64,000 nucleotides of DNA. It comes from Chloroflexota bacterium. Lineage in GTDB: Bacteria; Chloroflexota; Anaerolineae; Anaerolineales; UBA4823. Every line of letters begins with the position of its first letter. The first letter of the stretch is position 1. The stretch is taken from contig JAKOUW010000120.1 in assembly GCA_029782365.1 (NCBI GenBank), positions 1 through 64,000 on the forward strand, written 5' to 3'. Below, one piece after another: positions 19,086-28,753 of the stretch. A model generated the notes under the pieces. The model worked only from the letters and a program-made list of their open reading frames with translations, was not told where the DNA came from and did no database searches. A program made the position numbers and the translations under genes.

Positions 19086-19229
19086 ATGGAAATGTTCAAG
19101 AAAAGCTTCCTGTTCGTTGTCGGCGCTGTCGCCGTGGCCTATGAAGAGGCCGAGAAATCCATCAAAAAACAGCGCCAAAATATTGAGAAAATGCTCAAGC
19201 GCGAAGAACCCAAAACCAAAGCTGCCTAG
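19086..19229 (+). CDS. small phasin-like protein
   Basis: MEMFKKSFLFVVGAVAVAYEEAEKSIKKQRQNIEKMLKREE; RBS AAGGAG; shares VGAVAVAYEEAE with the downstream gene's IGAVALAQDEIE. Confidence 0.6.
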   Translation: MEMFKKSFLFVVGAVAVAYEEAEKSIKKQRQNIEKMLKREEPKTKAA

Positions 19230-19256
19230 CAGTAAACCTAACCTGGAGATATAAAT

Positions 19257-19625
19257 ATGCCCACAAAGAAAGTAACCCCCGTTGAAGAAGTTGTAATCGA
19301 AGAGAACGGCCACAATGCGCTCCTCGAAGCCTCCCGCAAAGTTTTGCTGGCGGCTATTGGCGCGGTTGCCCTCGCTCAGGACGAGATCGAAGATTTTGTC
19401 GACAAGCTGGTCGAACGCGGCGAAATTGCCGAAAAAGATGGCAAGAAACTGGTGCGCGAAGTGATGGATCGCCGCAAAAAAGATGCCAAGGAAGTGGAAG
19501 ACGAAACCACAAAGCGCGTCCATGACATCCTCGACCGCATGAATGTCCCCTCCAAAAAGGATATTGACCTGCTCAGCGAGAAAATCGCGCTTCTGACTCA
19601 AAAGGTCGATGATCTGAAGAAGTAA
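19257..19625 (+). CDS. phasin / polyhydroxyalkanoate granule-associated-like protein
   Basis: SRKVLLAAIGAVALAQDEIEDFVDKLVERGEIAEKDGKKLVREVMDRRK and C-terminal coiled coil. Confidence 0.75.
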   Translation: MPTKKVTPVEEVVIEENGHNALLEASRKVLLAAIGAVALAQDEIEDFVDKLVERGEIAEKDGKKLVREVMDRRKKDAKEVEDETTKRVHDILDRMNVPSKKDIDLLSEKIALLTQKVDDLKK

Positions 19626-19729
19626 ACCGGATTGCCGGTTCTTATTTGGGGTAGGCGGGTATGGAGGGCTGCCGGAAATGGGGAAATGCCGGCGGCCCTC
19701 GCATCCGCTTTTTTGTGTATAATTATGTC

Positions 19730-20290
19730 ATGACCGTTGTTATTAAACGATATCCGAACCGAAAGTTGTATGATACTGTCCAAAAGCAATATATCACCCT
19801 GGACAGCATTTCGGATTTAATCCGCGAGGGTGCGGATGTTCAAGTGGTGGATTATGCCAGCGGGGAAGATTTGACTGCCGTGACGTTGACCCAGATTATT
19901 TTCGAACAAGAGAAGAAGCAGGCTGGCTTTCTCCCGCGTCCTTTGTTGGCTGGCCTGGTAAAAGCTGGTGGGGAAACAGTCGAATCGGTGCGCCGCTCTT
20001 TGACCAAACCGCTGGATTTACTGGCACATGTGGATGATGAAATTTCCCGCAGGCTGGATATCCTGGTCGAACAAGACTATCTGAAACAAATTGAAGCTGA
20101 GGAATTGCGCGGAAGGTTGATCGAAGCCGGGCGCGCCAGGGCAGAGAGCGCTCCGCAGCTCGACCAGGCTATCCGTCAAATGATCCGAGAACACACCATT
20201 CCCTCGCGCGGCGACTTCAACAAGCTTGTCGAACAGCTCGAAGGATTGACTCAAAAAGTGGATGAGCTTGGCCAGGATCGAAAACCCTGA
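19730..20290 (+). CDS. polyhydroxyalkanoate synthesis regulator PhaR-type
   Basis: IKRYPNRKLYDTVQKQYITLDSISDLIREGADVQVVDYASGEDLTAVTLTQIIFEQEKK. Confidence 0.9.
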   Translation: MTVVIKRYPNRKLYDTVQKQYITLDSISDLIREGADVQVVDYASGEDLTAVTLTQIIFEQEKKQAGFLPRPLLAGLVKAGGETVESVRRSLTKPLDLLAHVDDEISRRLDILVEQDYLKQIEAEELRGRLIEAGRARAESAPQLDQAIRQMIREHTIPSRGDFNKLVEQLEGLTQKVDELGQDRKP

Positions 20291-20305
20291 TCTTTACATC
20301 CATTT

Positions 20306-21115
20306 TTATAGTTTCGAGTTAATCGCGCTTCCCGATTCATAACGGCGCAGCCCCTGGTGAAACAGGCTCAAGGCCAACCCGAGCAGCAAGCCGGCGCTGA
20401 GCAGTAACTGCCACAGACTGGCCCAATTCAGGTTGCGCACAAATTCGGCGGGCACCGCACCAACAAGGCCGGCTGGAATGATGGTAAACAATATGAAACG
20501 CGCCGAACCTTCGAACAAAGTGATGGGATAGAGTGAGAAGGTGATCATTGCGTTAATCGCCTGCCGGCTGAGCAAGCTGGCTGAGCCAAGCCAGAACGCC
20601 AGGCTTTGCACCACTGTCAAAAAAGAAATGAATACAATCATCGCCAGGGCAATTCCTGGCACTAAGCGTATCCAGGCATTTGGGTCAATTCCATTGACCA
20701 ATGTAAAACTGAGGATGCCATAAATAAAATCCCCCATGCCAGAAGAAACGCTGTGGCTGGCCAAAGTATGCAGCAACACCGGCTGCGGCAGTGAAAGATA
20801 ATAATCGAGCTGACCTTTGGAGATGATGTCTGCTAAATTGAGCAGATTACCGAACAAAAACACGCTCAAACCATAGCCTGTCGCCACGATGCCAAAGACC
20901 AGAAACATGTCCTTCAATTCCCATCCGTGAATTTGCTTGAATCGATCGAAAAACAAAACCCAAAACAAGAAATAAATGCCATTATTCATCATCATACCGA
21001 TCACCTGGGTTAGAAAGGCTGCCCGGTATTCCATCGCAGACAGCAGGTTGGTTTTCCAGATGGCGAAGAGAAATCGCAAGATGCGCATTTTCAGCCTCCG
21101 TTGATGACCAGCCAC
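20306..21115 (-). CDS. ABC-2 type export permease
   Basis: Six hydrophobic segments; adjacent second permease and ATPase. Confidence 0.85.
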   Translation of the reverse strand: MAGHQRRLKMRILRFLFAIWKTNLLSAMEYRAAFLTQVIGMMMNNGIYFLFWVLFFDRFKQIHGWELKDMFLVFGIVATGYGLSVFLFGNLLNLADIISKGQLDYYLSLPQPVLLHTLASHSVSSGMGDFIYGILSFTLVNGIDPNAWIRLVPGIALAMIVFISFLTVVQSLAFWLGSASLLSRQAINAMITFSLYPITLFEGSARFILFTIIPAGLVGAVPAEFVRNLNWASLWQLLLSAGLLLGLALSLFHQGLRRYESGSAINSKL

Positions 21116-21879
21116 CGAGCGCTGCGTTTAAACAATGCAGTGAGCAGTGAGGCAGCGAGAAGAAGCCAGATCATCTGGCCGGCCATGATTGCGATGATCC
21201 GTTCTGGGGTCGGGTCGATGAATAACCTGGCCGGGCCATAGATGGTATAAGCAAATGGCAAGTACAATGAAATATTTTTCAACCAGGCTGGAAAAAAGTC
21301 GAGCGGGATCAGCAATCCGCCCAGGATGAAGGCCAGTTTCTGGTAAATCCAATCAAATGCATTGACTTCTTCGGCCAAGAAGGCTGCCAGCCCGATCATA
21401 GCGCTGAAACAAAAATCGATCAACCAGGCCAGGCTGATGGCTAACAGCGCCACCGGCCAACCGAAGAGCGTTGGCGGCGGCCCGACAGTCAGCCATACCA
21501 GCAGACTTCCAGCCAAAATATTGAAAACCAGACTGCTCAGACCGTCTCCCAAACCGACGCAGAAGTGATAAACCAAAAAATTGTAAGGTTTGTTAAGTGT
21601 ATATGCGATTGAACCATCTTTTACAGAACTGGATATATTTGGCCAGATGCGAGGCTTGCTGAGCACGACGGATTCTGCAATCATCAAGTACCACATCGTC
21701 TCACGCAGCGTGAGGCCGCCAATGGTACCCCCACTGCTGGTTGCGTTGTACGTCGCTTTCCAAAGCTGGAGAAAAATCCACAAAAAAAGCAGGATACTGG
21801 TGCTTTGTAAAGCCAGGTCGCCCGCATAGGTCAATCGGTTGAGCATTTCGGTCCGGAAGATCGCCCAATATTTAGCCAT
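21091..21879 (-). CDS. ABC-2 type export permease
   Basis: Hydrophobic; ORF overlaps in three-gene ABC operon. Confidence 0.85.
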   Translation of the reverse strand: MAKYWAIFRTEMLNRLTYAGDLALQSTSILLFLWIFLQLWKATYNATSSGGTIGGLTLRETMWYLMIAESVVLSKPRIWPNISSSVKDGSIAYTLNKPYNFLVYHFCVGLGDGLSSLVFNILAGSLLVWLTVGPPPTLFGWPVALLAISLAWLIDFCFSAMIGLAAFLAEEVNAFDWIYQKLAFILGGLLIPLDFFPAWLKNISLYLPFAYTIYGPARLFIDPTPERIIAIMAGQMIWLLLAASLLTALFKRSARWLVINGG

Positions 21880-22876
21880 TTTCGTAAATCCTGCGGATGA
21901 CTTCCTCCAAGGAAGGATCCGAGATTGTCACATCGACCAATGTGCCAGAAGCAGCCAACTGCGCGATCACGCCTTCCACCGGCGTTTGGCTTGTGTCGAA
22001 GCGCAGTTTAACGCCGTAATGGCCGATTTTCAGGGTTTCGGTGCCAGGGATCTGGAAATCGCGCTGCACTTCTTCAGCAAAACGAACCTCGACCAGCTTT
22101 GTAGTGAGATAACGCCGTTTAAGGTTAGAGACTTTATCTTGATACACAATTTGCCCATGATTGATGACGATCACATTGCGGCACAAAGCTTCTAGATCCC
22201 CCGCATCATGTGAGGTCAATAGAACGCCCACGCCTTCCAATTCATTCATACGGCGGACCGTATCGCGGATGTGCTGTTTGGCCACGACATCCAGGCCGAT
22301 TGATGGTTCGTCTAAAAGAAGCAAGCGCGGTTTGTGCAGCAAAGAGGCTGCCACTTCACAGCGCATGCGCTGGCCGAGAGAGAGCTTGCGCACTGGCGTT
22401 TCCAGCAAATCTTGGATTTCGAAAGCCTCAGATAAATAGCCAATACGCTGTTTGATCTGGCGATCATCCATCTCATAGATTTTGGCAAACAGGTAAAAGG
22501 TATCCACTGCTGGCAGGTGATACCATAGTTGGGGTCTTTGTCCGAAGACAGTGCCAATTTCAAACGCCAGCTTCTGGCGGTCTTTCCAAGGCGTATATCC
22601 TAAAACCTCAGCCTGTCCGCTGGTTGGATGCAAAATGCCGGTGAGGATTTTAATGGTGGTTGATTTCCCAGCACCGTTTGGACCGATAAAGCCAAGGACC
22701 TCACCCTGCTCCATGCTGAAGGAAATGCCGTTGACAGCTTCGACAGGCTGGACAATTGGCTTGATCAGAGCACGCAAGCTGGCTCTTAGACCGGCAGGTT
22801 TTCGCCGGGTGAAAAATGTTTTCCTCAAGTCTGTCACATGGATAGCGGGCACAAAAATCTCCTCAATCAAAACCAA
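21872..22876 (-). CDS. ABC exporter ATP-binding protein
   Basis: Walker A GPNGAGKST, signature LSLGQRMR, Walker B LLLLDEPSIGLD. Confidence 0.93.
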   Translation of the reverse strand: MVLIEEIFVPAIHVTDLRKTFFTRRKPAGLRASLRALIKPIVQPVEAVNGISFSMEQGEVLGFIGPNGAGKSTTIKILTGILHPTSGQAEVLGYTPWKDRQKLAFEIGTVFGQRPQLWYHLPAVDTFYLFAKIYEMDDRQIKQRIGYLSEAFEIQDLLETPVRKLSLGQRMRCEVAASLLHKPRLLLLDEPSIGLDVVAKQHIRDTVRRMNELEGVGVLLTSHDAGDLEALCRNVIVINHGQIVYQDKVSNLKRRYLTTKLVEVRFAEEVQRDFQIPGTETLKIGHYGVKLRFDTSQTPVEGVIAQLAASGTLVDVTISDPSLEEVIRRIYENG

Positions 22877-22921
22877 TCACTGCTGACCAAAGCCGCTCTA
22901 ATTATAAGCGAAGCCGTCTGG

Positions 22922-22943
22922 ATAAAATTCCTATAAAATTCCT
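22922..22943. repeat. tandem direct repeat (ATAAAATTCCT)x2, period 11
   Basis: Read directly upstream of sensor kinase. Confidence 0.6.
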
Positions 22944-23003
22944 TCTAAAAATATGTCATAGACGTGTGGTGATAAAAGCAAAAGAAAAAATAGGTGTAAA
23001 ATA

Positions 23004-25568
23004 ATGCTCAGCGGGCAAAAAAAAATTAATGCACCTCTCACTTACCGTGGAGTCGGTTGGATGTTTCGAAATAAAAGTACAAGGTCGGGTTGTTTTACCC
23101 CAGGTAGAAAATTGAGCGGCATGAATTTGGTTGCTTATATTTTGACAACCTTGATCTTTTGCACCGGCTTCGCACAAATAGATTCAACAGGGAGAGATTT
23201 TGCCTTCCAAGGCGACTGGGCAAGAGCCACCAGCGGATCAGAGCGACTGCTGAAATATTTACCAGTTTTATCAATTATCCAACGGAGTTGGCTGGAAAAT
23301 AACCTTAATATCATCATTGCGGGATTGGTGATGCTGATTCTTGTTTTATTGGTTATTTTCATTTGGAATATCGTGCTTCGCCGGCGGATGAAAATTCAAA
23401 CACAGGCCTTGCGAGCCAGCGAGTCGCAGTTTCGCTCTCTGGTCAATTCGATGGAAGATATCGTATATACGATGGACTCCGATCTTCACTTGACAGCAGT
23501 GTACGGCGCATTCGAGCGATTGGGCTGGAGCCTCAGCGATTGCCTAGGAAAATCTGTCCAGGAAATTTTCGGACCGCAAGGGCAAAATGTCCATCGCAGT
23601 GCCGGTAAAAGGGTGTTACTCGGCGAATCGGTAGTGTGTGAATGGGCCCAGGAAACGCCAACAGGGGATTGTTATTTGCACACATCGTTTTCACCGCTGC
23701 GCAATGAACGGGGTATCGTTGTGGGCATTGTCGGGGTTGGGCGAGACATCACCGAGTTGAAACAGCGAGAAGATGCCTCGCGGGAAAGCGAGGCTCATTA
23801 TCGCTTTCTGGCGGAAAACATGGTGGATGTCATTTGGGTGCTGAATACCAGACAGATGAAATTTTCCTATCTTTCCCCTTCTGTTAAACGCTTGCTAGGA
23901 TATTCCATCCAGGAAATGCAAGCAAAAAGATTAGACGAGTTGATCACCGCTAAGTCCTTGAAAAAAATAAACCGCCTGCTGGAGCGTGTCATTTCGGGCT
24001 ATTCCGAGGAGCCTTCTCTGAACCAATTTCCTGGCGAGGAAATAGAACATATCCACCGCGATGGCTCCATTGTTTTGACAGAGGCGACTACCAGCTTGAT
24101 GCGCAATGCGCAGGGAGAAATTGAGATCATCGGCGTGTCGCGGGATATCAGCGAACGTAAGCGCGACCGGGACAAATTGGAACGCCAAAGCCGCCATTAC
24201 CAGCTTTTGATGCAAACTGCCCAGGATGCCATCCATATTATGGATTTGCATGGCAACCTGTTGGAATGGAATGATGCATTCTTGCGACATCTCGGTTATA
24301 CGGCTGAAGAAGCAGCTCACCTGAATATCACAGATTGGGACATTCAATGGAAGCAAGACGAGATTATTGCGATTCTGAATTCTATTCTTTTCGAAAGTAA
24401 ACAGTTTAATACTCGCCACCGGCGAAAGAATGGTGAGATACGGGAAGCGGAGATATACGCCTCGGCCGTGGAAGTGGACGGGCATTGGCTAATCTATGCC
24501 GCCAGCCGTGATATCACCCAACAGAAAAAAAATGAACAAGAACTGCAGCAAAACCAGGCGCGCCTTCAAGCGATGTTGAACGCAATTCCCGATATGATAT
24601 TTGTTTATGATCGGGAGGGCAAGTGCCTGGATTACCATGCACCCGACCCTATGTTGTTGGCGGTCAGGCCCAATGAGGTGATTGGCAGCAAATTGGGTGA
24701 TTCTCCGTTGAGCCAGATCAATAATACAGTTTTTGGGTTATTCGAGAAATCGCTGCAAACTGGCGAAATTCAAGTCTTCGAATATGAACTTGATTTGCCG
24801 ATCGGTGCGCACCAATTCGAAGCGCGCATTGCCTCCATCGATGAACAACGCCTGTTGGTGATTGTGCGCGATATTACGCAACGCAAGCAAACCGAAGAAA
24901 TGCTTCAATCATCGATTGAAGAAAAAGAGCTGCTGCTGAAAGAAGTGCATCACCGGGTAAAAAATAATATGCAAGTTATGGTCAGCCTGCTCAGCCTGCA
25001 GGTTGAGCAAATCAAAGATCCAGTTGCTTCCGCAGTCTTCCTAGACAGCCTTGAACGCATTCATGCGATGGCGCTGGTGCACGAAAAACTGTATAAATCT
25101 CCTGACCTGGCGCGTGTTAATTTCGGAGAATACATATTGGAAATTGCCAGTCGTTTGGTCGATATTTTCCAACCATCTCATCGGGTGGAAATCAAAGTGA
25201 ATGCAGAAAATGCATGGTTGGGTGTAGATACTGCGATCCCTTGCGGCCTGATTGTGAATGAGCTGTTATCCAATGCTTTGAAGTATGCATACCCCAAGGG
25301 TGAGACCGGGGTTGTCGAGGTTGTTTTTCAGACGAATAATCAAAGTGGATTTGACAGCCGGCCTGGCAAATCTGAGCGCTACCGATTGGTGGTGAAAGAT
25401 GACGGGGTTGGCATTCCAGATGATGTGGATCCAAGCAATACCAAGACGCTTGGGTTGAAGCTGGTGAACATTCTTGCGGACCAAATGCGGGGAAAACTGG
25501 AAATTGACAGGCAGAACGGAACAAAATTCGAATTGTTTTTTAATGATAAAGAGGATTTCGTGCAATGA
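23004..25568 (+). CDS. multi-PAS sensor histidine kinase (HisKA_2/HWE-like)
   Basis: N-terminal TM; repeated PAS; LLKEVHHRVKNNMQVMVSLLSLQ H-box; VKDDGVGIP. Confidence 0.9.
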   Translation: MLSGQKKINAPLTYRGVGWMFRNKSTRSGCFTPGRKLSGMNLVAYILTTLIFCTGFAQIDSTGRDFAFQGDWARATSGSERLLKYLPVLSIIQRSWLENNLNIIIAGLVMLILVLLVIFIWNIVLRRRMKIQTQALRASESQFRSLVNSMEDIVYTMDSDLHLTAVYGAFERLGWSLSDCLGKSVQEIFGPQGQNVHRSAGKRVLLGESVVCEWAQETPTGDCYLHTSFSPLRNERGIVVGIVGVGRDITELKQREDASRESEAHYRFLAENMVDVIWVLNTRQMKFSYLSPSVKRLLGYSIQEMQAKRLDELITAKSLKKINRLLERVISGYSEEPSLNQFPGEEIEHIHRDGSIVLTEATTSLMRNAQGEIEIIGVSRDISERKRDRDKLERQSRHYQLLMQTAQDAIHIMDLHGNLLEWNDAFLRHLGYTAEEAAHLNITDWDIQWKQDEIIAILNSILFESKQFNTRHRRKNGEIREAEIYASAVEVDGHWLIYAASRDITQQKKNEQELQQNQARLQAMLNAIPDMIFVYDREGKCLDYHAPDPMLLAVRPNEVIGSKLGDSPLSQINNTVFGLFEKSLQTGEIQVFEYELDLPIGAHQFEARIASIDEQRLLVIVRDITQRKQTEEMLQSSIEEKELLLKEVHHRVKNNMQVMVSLLSLQVEQIKDPVASAVFLDSLERIHAMALVHEKLYKSPDLARVNFGEYILEIASRLVDIFQPSHRVEIKVNAENAWLGVDTAIPCGLIVNELLSNALKYAYPKGETGVVEVVFQTNNQSGFDSRPGKSERYRLVVKDDGVGIPDDVDPSNTKTLGLKLVNILADQMRGKLEIDRQNGTKFELFFNDKEDFVQ

Positions 25569-26881
25569 CTCCGGTGCGCATCTTAATCGTTGAAGATGAA
25601 GCGATCACTTCCATGCATCTGCAAACGAGTTTACGGCGTCTGGGTTATGTGATTGCCGGGATGGTTGATCGCGGTGATGATGCTGTGCGCCTGGCTACTC
25701 AGTTATGTCCAGATTTAATCCTGATGGATATTGGTTTGCGCGGCGAAATGGACGGTATCCAGACGGCAGCATATATCCGCCGACTGTGCCAGATTCCGGT
25801 GGTTTTCCTGACAGCTCATGCCGACAGCGTCACGTTGGAACGCGCCAAGATCGTCGAACCATTGGGTTACTTGATCAAACCCTTTCAAGAGAATACTCTG
25901 CAGGCCACCGTTGAGATGGCCTTGTACAAATATCACATGGATAACTTGCTGCGAGAAAGTGAGGCGCGTTATCACGCGGTGGTAGATCAAATCGCCGATG
26001 CTGTTCTGCTGGTTGAGTTGTATTCGCATCGGTTATTGGAAGCAAATTCGGCCGCCCTGGAAATGCTCGATCTGACGATTGAGGAGATCGCTGATACTTC
26101 GTTGACCGCTGTACTGCATGATTCATTTAATGGGATTGAAGATCAGGTGCGTACCGCTTCCCCTCAAAGTTATTTTCACATGGGTGTGCGAGAATACAGA
26201 CCGAACAAGAACCGTGTATTGATGGTTGATTTACGCGCCAGTCTGGTTCATTACAGCCAACAGGATGTTTTATGCATTGTGATGCATGACATCACTGATC
26301 GAAAGCAGTACGAAGCTCAAATGTTGCAGACGAATGAGGAATTAAAAACTCGGCTTTCGGAAATCGAACAATTGCATGCCGAATTACGCGAATCGGCGAT
26401 TCGCGACCCGCTCACCGGCTTGTTTAACCGGCGCTACTTGCATGAACTGATTCAGCGAGAATTTTCACGCGCAGTGCGTGAAGATTACGAGATCAGCCTG
26501 GTGATGTTGGATGTCGATAATTTTAAGCAGATCAATGATACACATGGGCATCTGGCAGGAGACAAAATTCTCCAAATCGTCGGAGCGAAACTGCGAAATT
26601 TTTGCCGCTTAGAAGACCTGATGTTTCGTTATGGTGGCGATGAATTCTTAATGGTACTATATAGAACCTCTTTAGAAGATGCGCGAAAACGAGTCCAACA
26701 ATTATTGGAAGATGTTCAGAGCCTTTCCTTGGATGTAGATGGCCTGACAATGGGTATTTCACTGTCGGCAGGGTTGGCGACCTCGGTTGTCGATGGTAAA
26801 ACCATCGATGCGCTCATTCGACTGGCTGATAACGCGTTATACCGGGCGAAAGCTGCCGGCCGCAACCGTGTCATGGACTGA
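25565..26881 (+). CDS. response regulator-PAS-GGDEF diguanylate cyclase
   Basis: REC: ILIVEDEAITSMHLQ..LILMDIGL; GGDEF motif as RYGGDEFLM; DPLTGLFNRRYL; ATGA overlap with kinase stop. Confidence 0.93.
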   Translation: MTPVRILIVEDEAITSMHLQTSLRRLGYVIAGMVDRGDDAVRLATQLCPDLILMDIGLRGEMDGIQTAAYIRRLCQIPVVFLTAHADSVTLERAKIVEPLGYLIKPFQENTLQATVEMALYKYHMDNLLRESEARYHAVVDQIADAVLLVELYSHRLLEANSAALEMLDLTIEEIADTSLTAVLHDSFNGIEDQVRTASPQSYFHMGVREYRPNKNRVLMVDLRASLVHYSQQDVLCIVMHDITDRKQYEAQMLQTNEELKTRLSEIEQLHAELRESAIRDPLTGLFNRRYLHELIQREFSRAVREDYEISLVMLDVDNFKQINDTHGHLAGDKILQIVGAKLRNFCRLEDLMFRYGGDEFLMVLYRTSLEDARKRVQQLLEDVQSLSLDVDGLTMGISLSAGLATSVVDGKTIDALIRLADNALYRAKAAGRNRVMD

Positions 26882-26938
26882 AAAGGCAATTGTACACACG
26901 CGTACATCGAGAGATTCATTTTCCACAAGGAGACAACC

Positions 26939-27910
26939 ATGCAGTACACAAAATTAGGCCGAACGGGTTTGCAAGTCAGCCGACTATGCCTGGGCACAAT
27001 GAACTTTGGCCCCTTTACGAATGAAACAGACAGTTTTGCCATTATGGATAAAGCCCTCGAAGTGGGCATAAACTTTTTTGACACAGCCAATGTGTATGGC
27101 CGCAAACTTGGAGAAGGGATCACAGAAAATATCGTCGGCCGTTGGTTCGCCCAGGGTGGAGGCCGGCGGGAAAAAGTGGTGATCGCTACGAAAGTTTTTG
27201 GCCGCATGGCAGAATGGCCCAATGAAAGCCGCCTGTCTGCCAGGCACATCCTGCGTGCCTGCGAAGCCAGCCTGAAGCGTTTGCAAACAGATTACATCGA
27301 TTTATATCAAATGCACCATATTGACCGCAGTACCCCCTGGGATGAAATCTGGCAGGCTATGGAAACCCTGGTACAGCAAGGCAAGGTGATTTACGTTGGC
27401 AGCAGCAACTTTGCTGGTTGGCACATTGCCCGGGCGCAGGAACAGGCTGCCGGGCGGCACTTTCTTGGATTGGTCAGCGAGCAGAGCTTGTATAATTTGA
27501 ATGCCAGGACGATCGAGTTAGAAGTCGTCCCTGCCTGCCGGGAATACGGCCTGGGTCTTATCCCTTGGAGCCCATTGGCAGGAGGCCTTTTGGGCGGCGT
27601 TCTGCAAAAAGTGAATGAAGGGCGGCGTGCGAGCGAATATTTACAAAAAGATATCGAGAAATACAGAGGCCGCCTGGAGGCCTTTGAAGCCTTGTGCGCT
27701 CGGCTGGGTGAACAGCCTGCCGATGTAGCCTTGGCCTGGTTGTTCACCAACCAGCAAGTCACTGCGCCGATTATTGGGCCGCGCACGAATGACCAGTTGA
27801 TGGGCAACCTCCATGCCCTGGAAATCAAACTGGAAGAGCCTGTGCTAAAAGAATTGGACAGCATCTTCCCCGGACCTGGCGGTGAAGCCCCCGAGGCGTA
27901 TGCCTGGTGA
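26939..27910 (+). CDS. aldo/keto reductase
   Basis: MQYTKLGRTGLQVSRLCLGTMNFG...FFDTANVYG...DYIDLYQMHHID. Confidence 0.93.
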   Translation: MQYTKLGRTGLQVSRLCLGTMNFGPFTNETDSFAIMDKALEVGINFFDTANVYGRKLGEGITENIVGRWFAQGGGRREKVVIATKVFGRMAEWPNESRLSARHILRACEASLKRLQTDYIDLYQMHHIDRSTPWDEIWQAMETLVQQGKVIYVGSSNFAGWHIARAQEQAAGRHFLGLVSEQSLYNLNARTIELEVVPACREYGLGLIPWSPLAGGLLGGVLQKVNEGRRASEYLQKDIEKYRGRLEAFEALCARLGEQPADVALAWLFTNQQVTAPIIGPRTNDQLMGNLHALEIKLEEPVLKELDSIFPGPGGEAPEAYAW

Positions 27911-27926
27911 AATCAATGCGTTGTTT

Positions 27927-27953
27927 AAAGGCGGCTCATTTGAGCCGCCTTTT
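27927..27953 (+). terminator. rho-independent terminator-like hairpin AAAGGCGGCTCA-TT-TGAGCCGCCTTTT
   Basis: 12-bp perfect stem, short U tract. Confidence 0.75.
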
Positions 27954-27999
27954 AAGATCCAGCCTGGGTTTCCTGGCCTGATTTTTCGGGCTTATATGC

Positions 28000-28581
28000 A
28001 TGATGAAAGAATCGCGCTGCCGTTACCTTTTATTCAATAAACCTTACGGCGTTCTTTCCCAGTTCACCGATGAGGGGACCGGGCATCCGACCCTGGCAGG
28101 TTTTATACCAGTCCCAGGCGTGTATGCCGCCGGTCGGTTGGACCGCGATTCTGAAGGCTTGCTGTTGTTAACTGACGATGGAGGAATGATTCGCCGCCTG
28201 ACAGATCCGTTCCATCATCTGCCGAAAACATATTGGGTCCTGGTGGAAGGGAACCCTGATGCACAGAAACTGGCGCGTTTGGAAGCCGGGGTAGTTGTCC
28301 AAAATTACCAGACTTTGCCAGCTCGCGTGCGTGTGATCGAAGCGCCTGAACTGCCGCCTCGCAGCCGGCCTGTGACCCCACATGGTCCGACCGCCTGGTT
28401 GGAATTTGAGCTGCGCGAAGGCAAAAAGCGTCAAATTCGTCATATGACAGCGGTGGTGGGTTTATTCACTCTGCGCCTGGTGCGCTGCCGGATAGGCCCA
28501 CTTTCCCTGGCTGGATTGGCGCCTGGTGCCTGGCGAGAGCTCTCCGCGTCAGAAATTGAGCTTTTACGTAAAAAGGTGTAA
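28000..28581 (+). CDS. rluE: 23S rRNA pseudouridine synthase, RluE-like
   Basis: LLFNKPYGVLSQF; AGRLDRDSEGLLLLTDDG; REGKKRQIRHMTA. Confidence 0.85.
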   Translation: MMKESRCRYLLFNKPYGVLSQFTDEGTGHPTLAGFIPVPGVYAAGRLDRDSEGLLLLTDDGGMIRRLTDPFHHLPKTYWVLVEGNPDAQKLARLEAGVVVQNYQTLPARVRVIEAPELPPRSRPVTPHGPTAWLEFELREGKKRQIRHMTAVVGLFTLRLVRCRIGPLSLAGLAPGAWRELSASEIELLRKKV

Positions 28582-28626
28582 AATTCACAATCCTTTTTGC
28601 CGAATCGGTAAAAAATAATCTTCCTA

Positions 28627-28654
28627 TTGACAATTTTGGCAATGTTTATATAAT
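28627..28654 (+). promoter_or_regulatory. sigma70-type promoter TTGACA-16-TATAAT
   Basis: Hexamers read directly upstream of transporter operon. Confidence 0.75.
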
Positions 28655-28670
28655 ACCCTCAAAATTGAAA

Positions 28671-28726
28671 CCACGATCTCCTCGCGGCTGCAGGTGAGGC
28701 ACGCCGTATTTTGAAAACGATCGTGG
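28671..28726 (+). promoter_or_regulatory. structured 5' leader closed by CCACGATC/GATCGTGG
   Basis: Perfect 8-bp long-range inverted repeat between promoter and RBS. Confidence 0.45.
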
Positions 28727-28753
28727 AAGTACATATACCAAAGGAGAGAGTAC

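Noticed and set aside
19029-19601. - strand ORF 190 aa (Phe/Leu-rich)
   Set aside because: Antisense of two phasin-like genes that have good RBSs; hydrophobicity is an artefact of the complementary codons of charged residues
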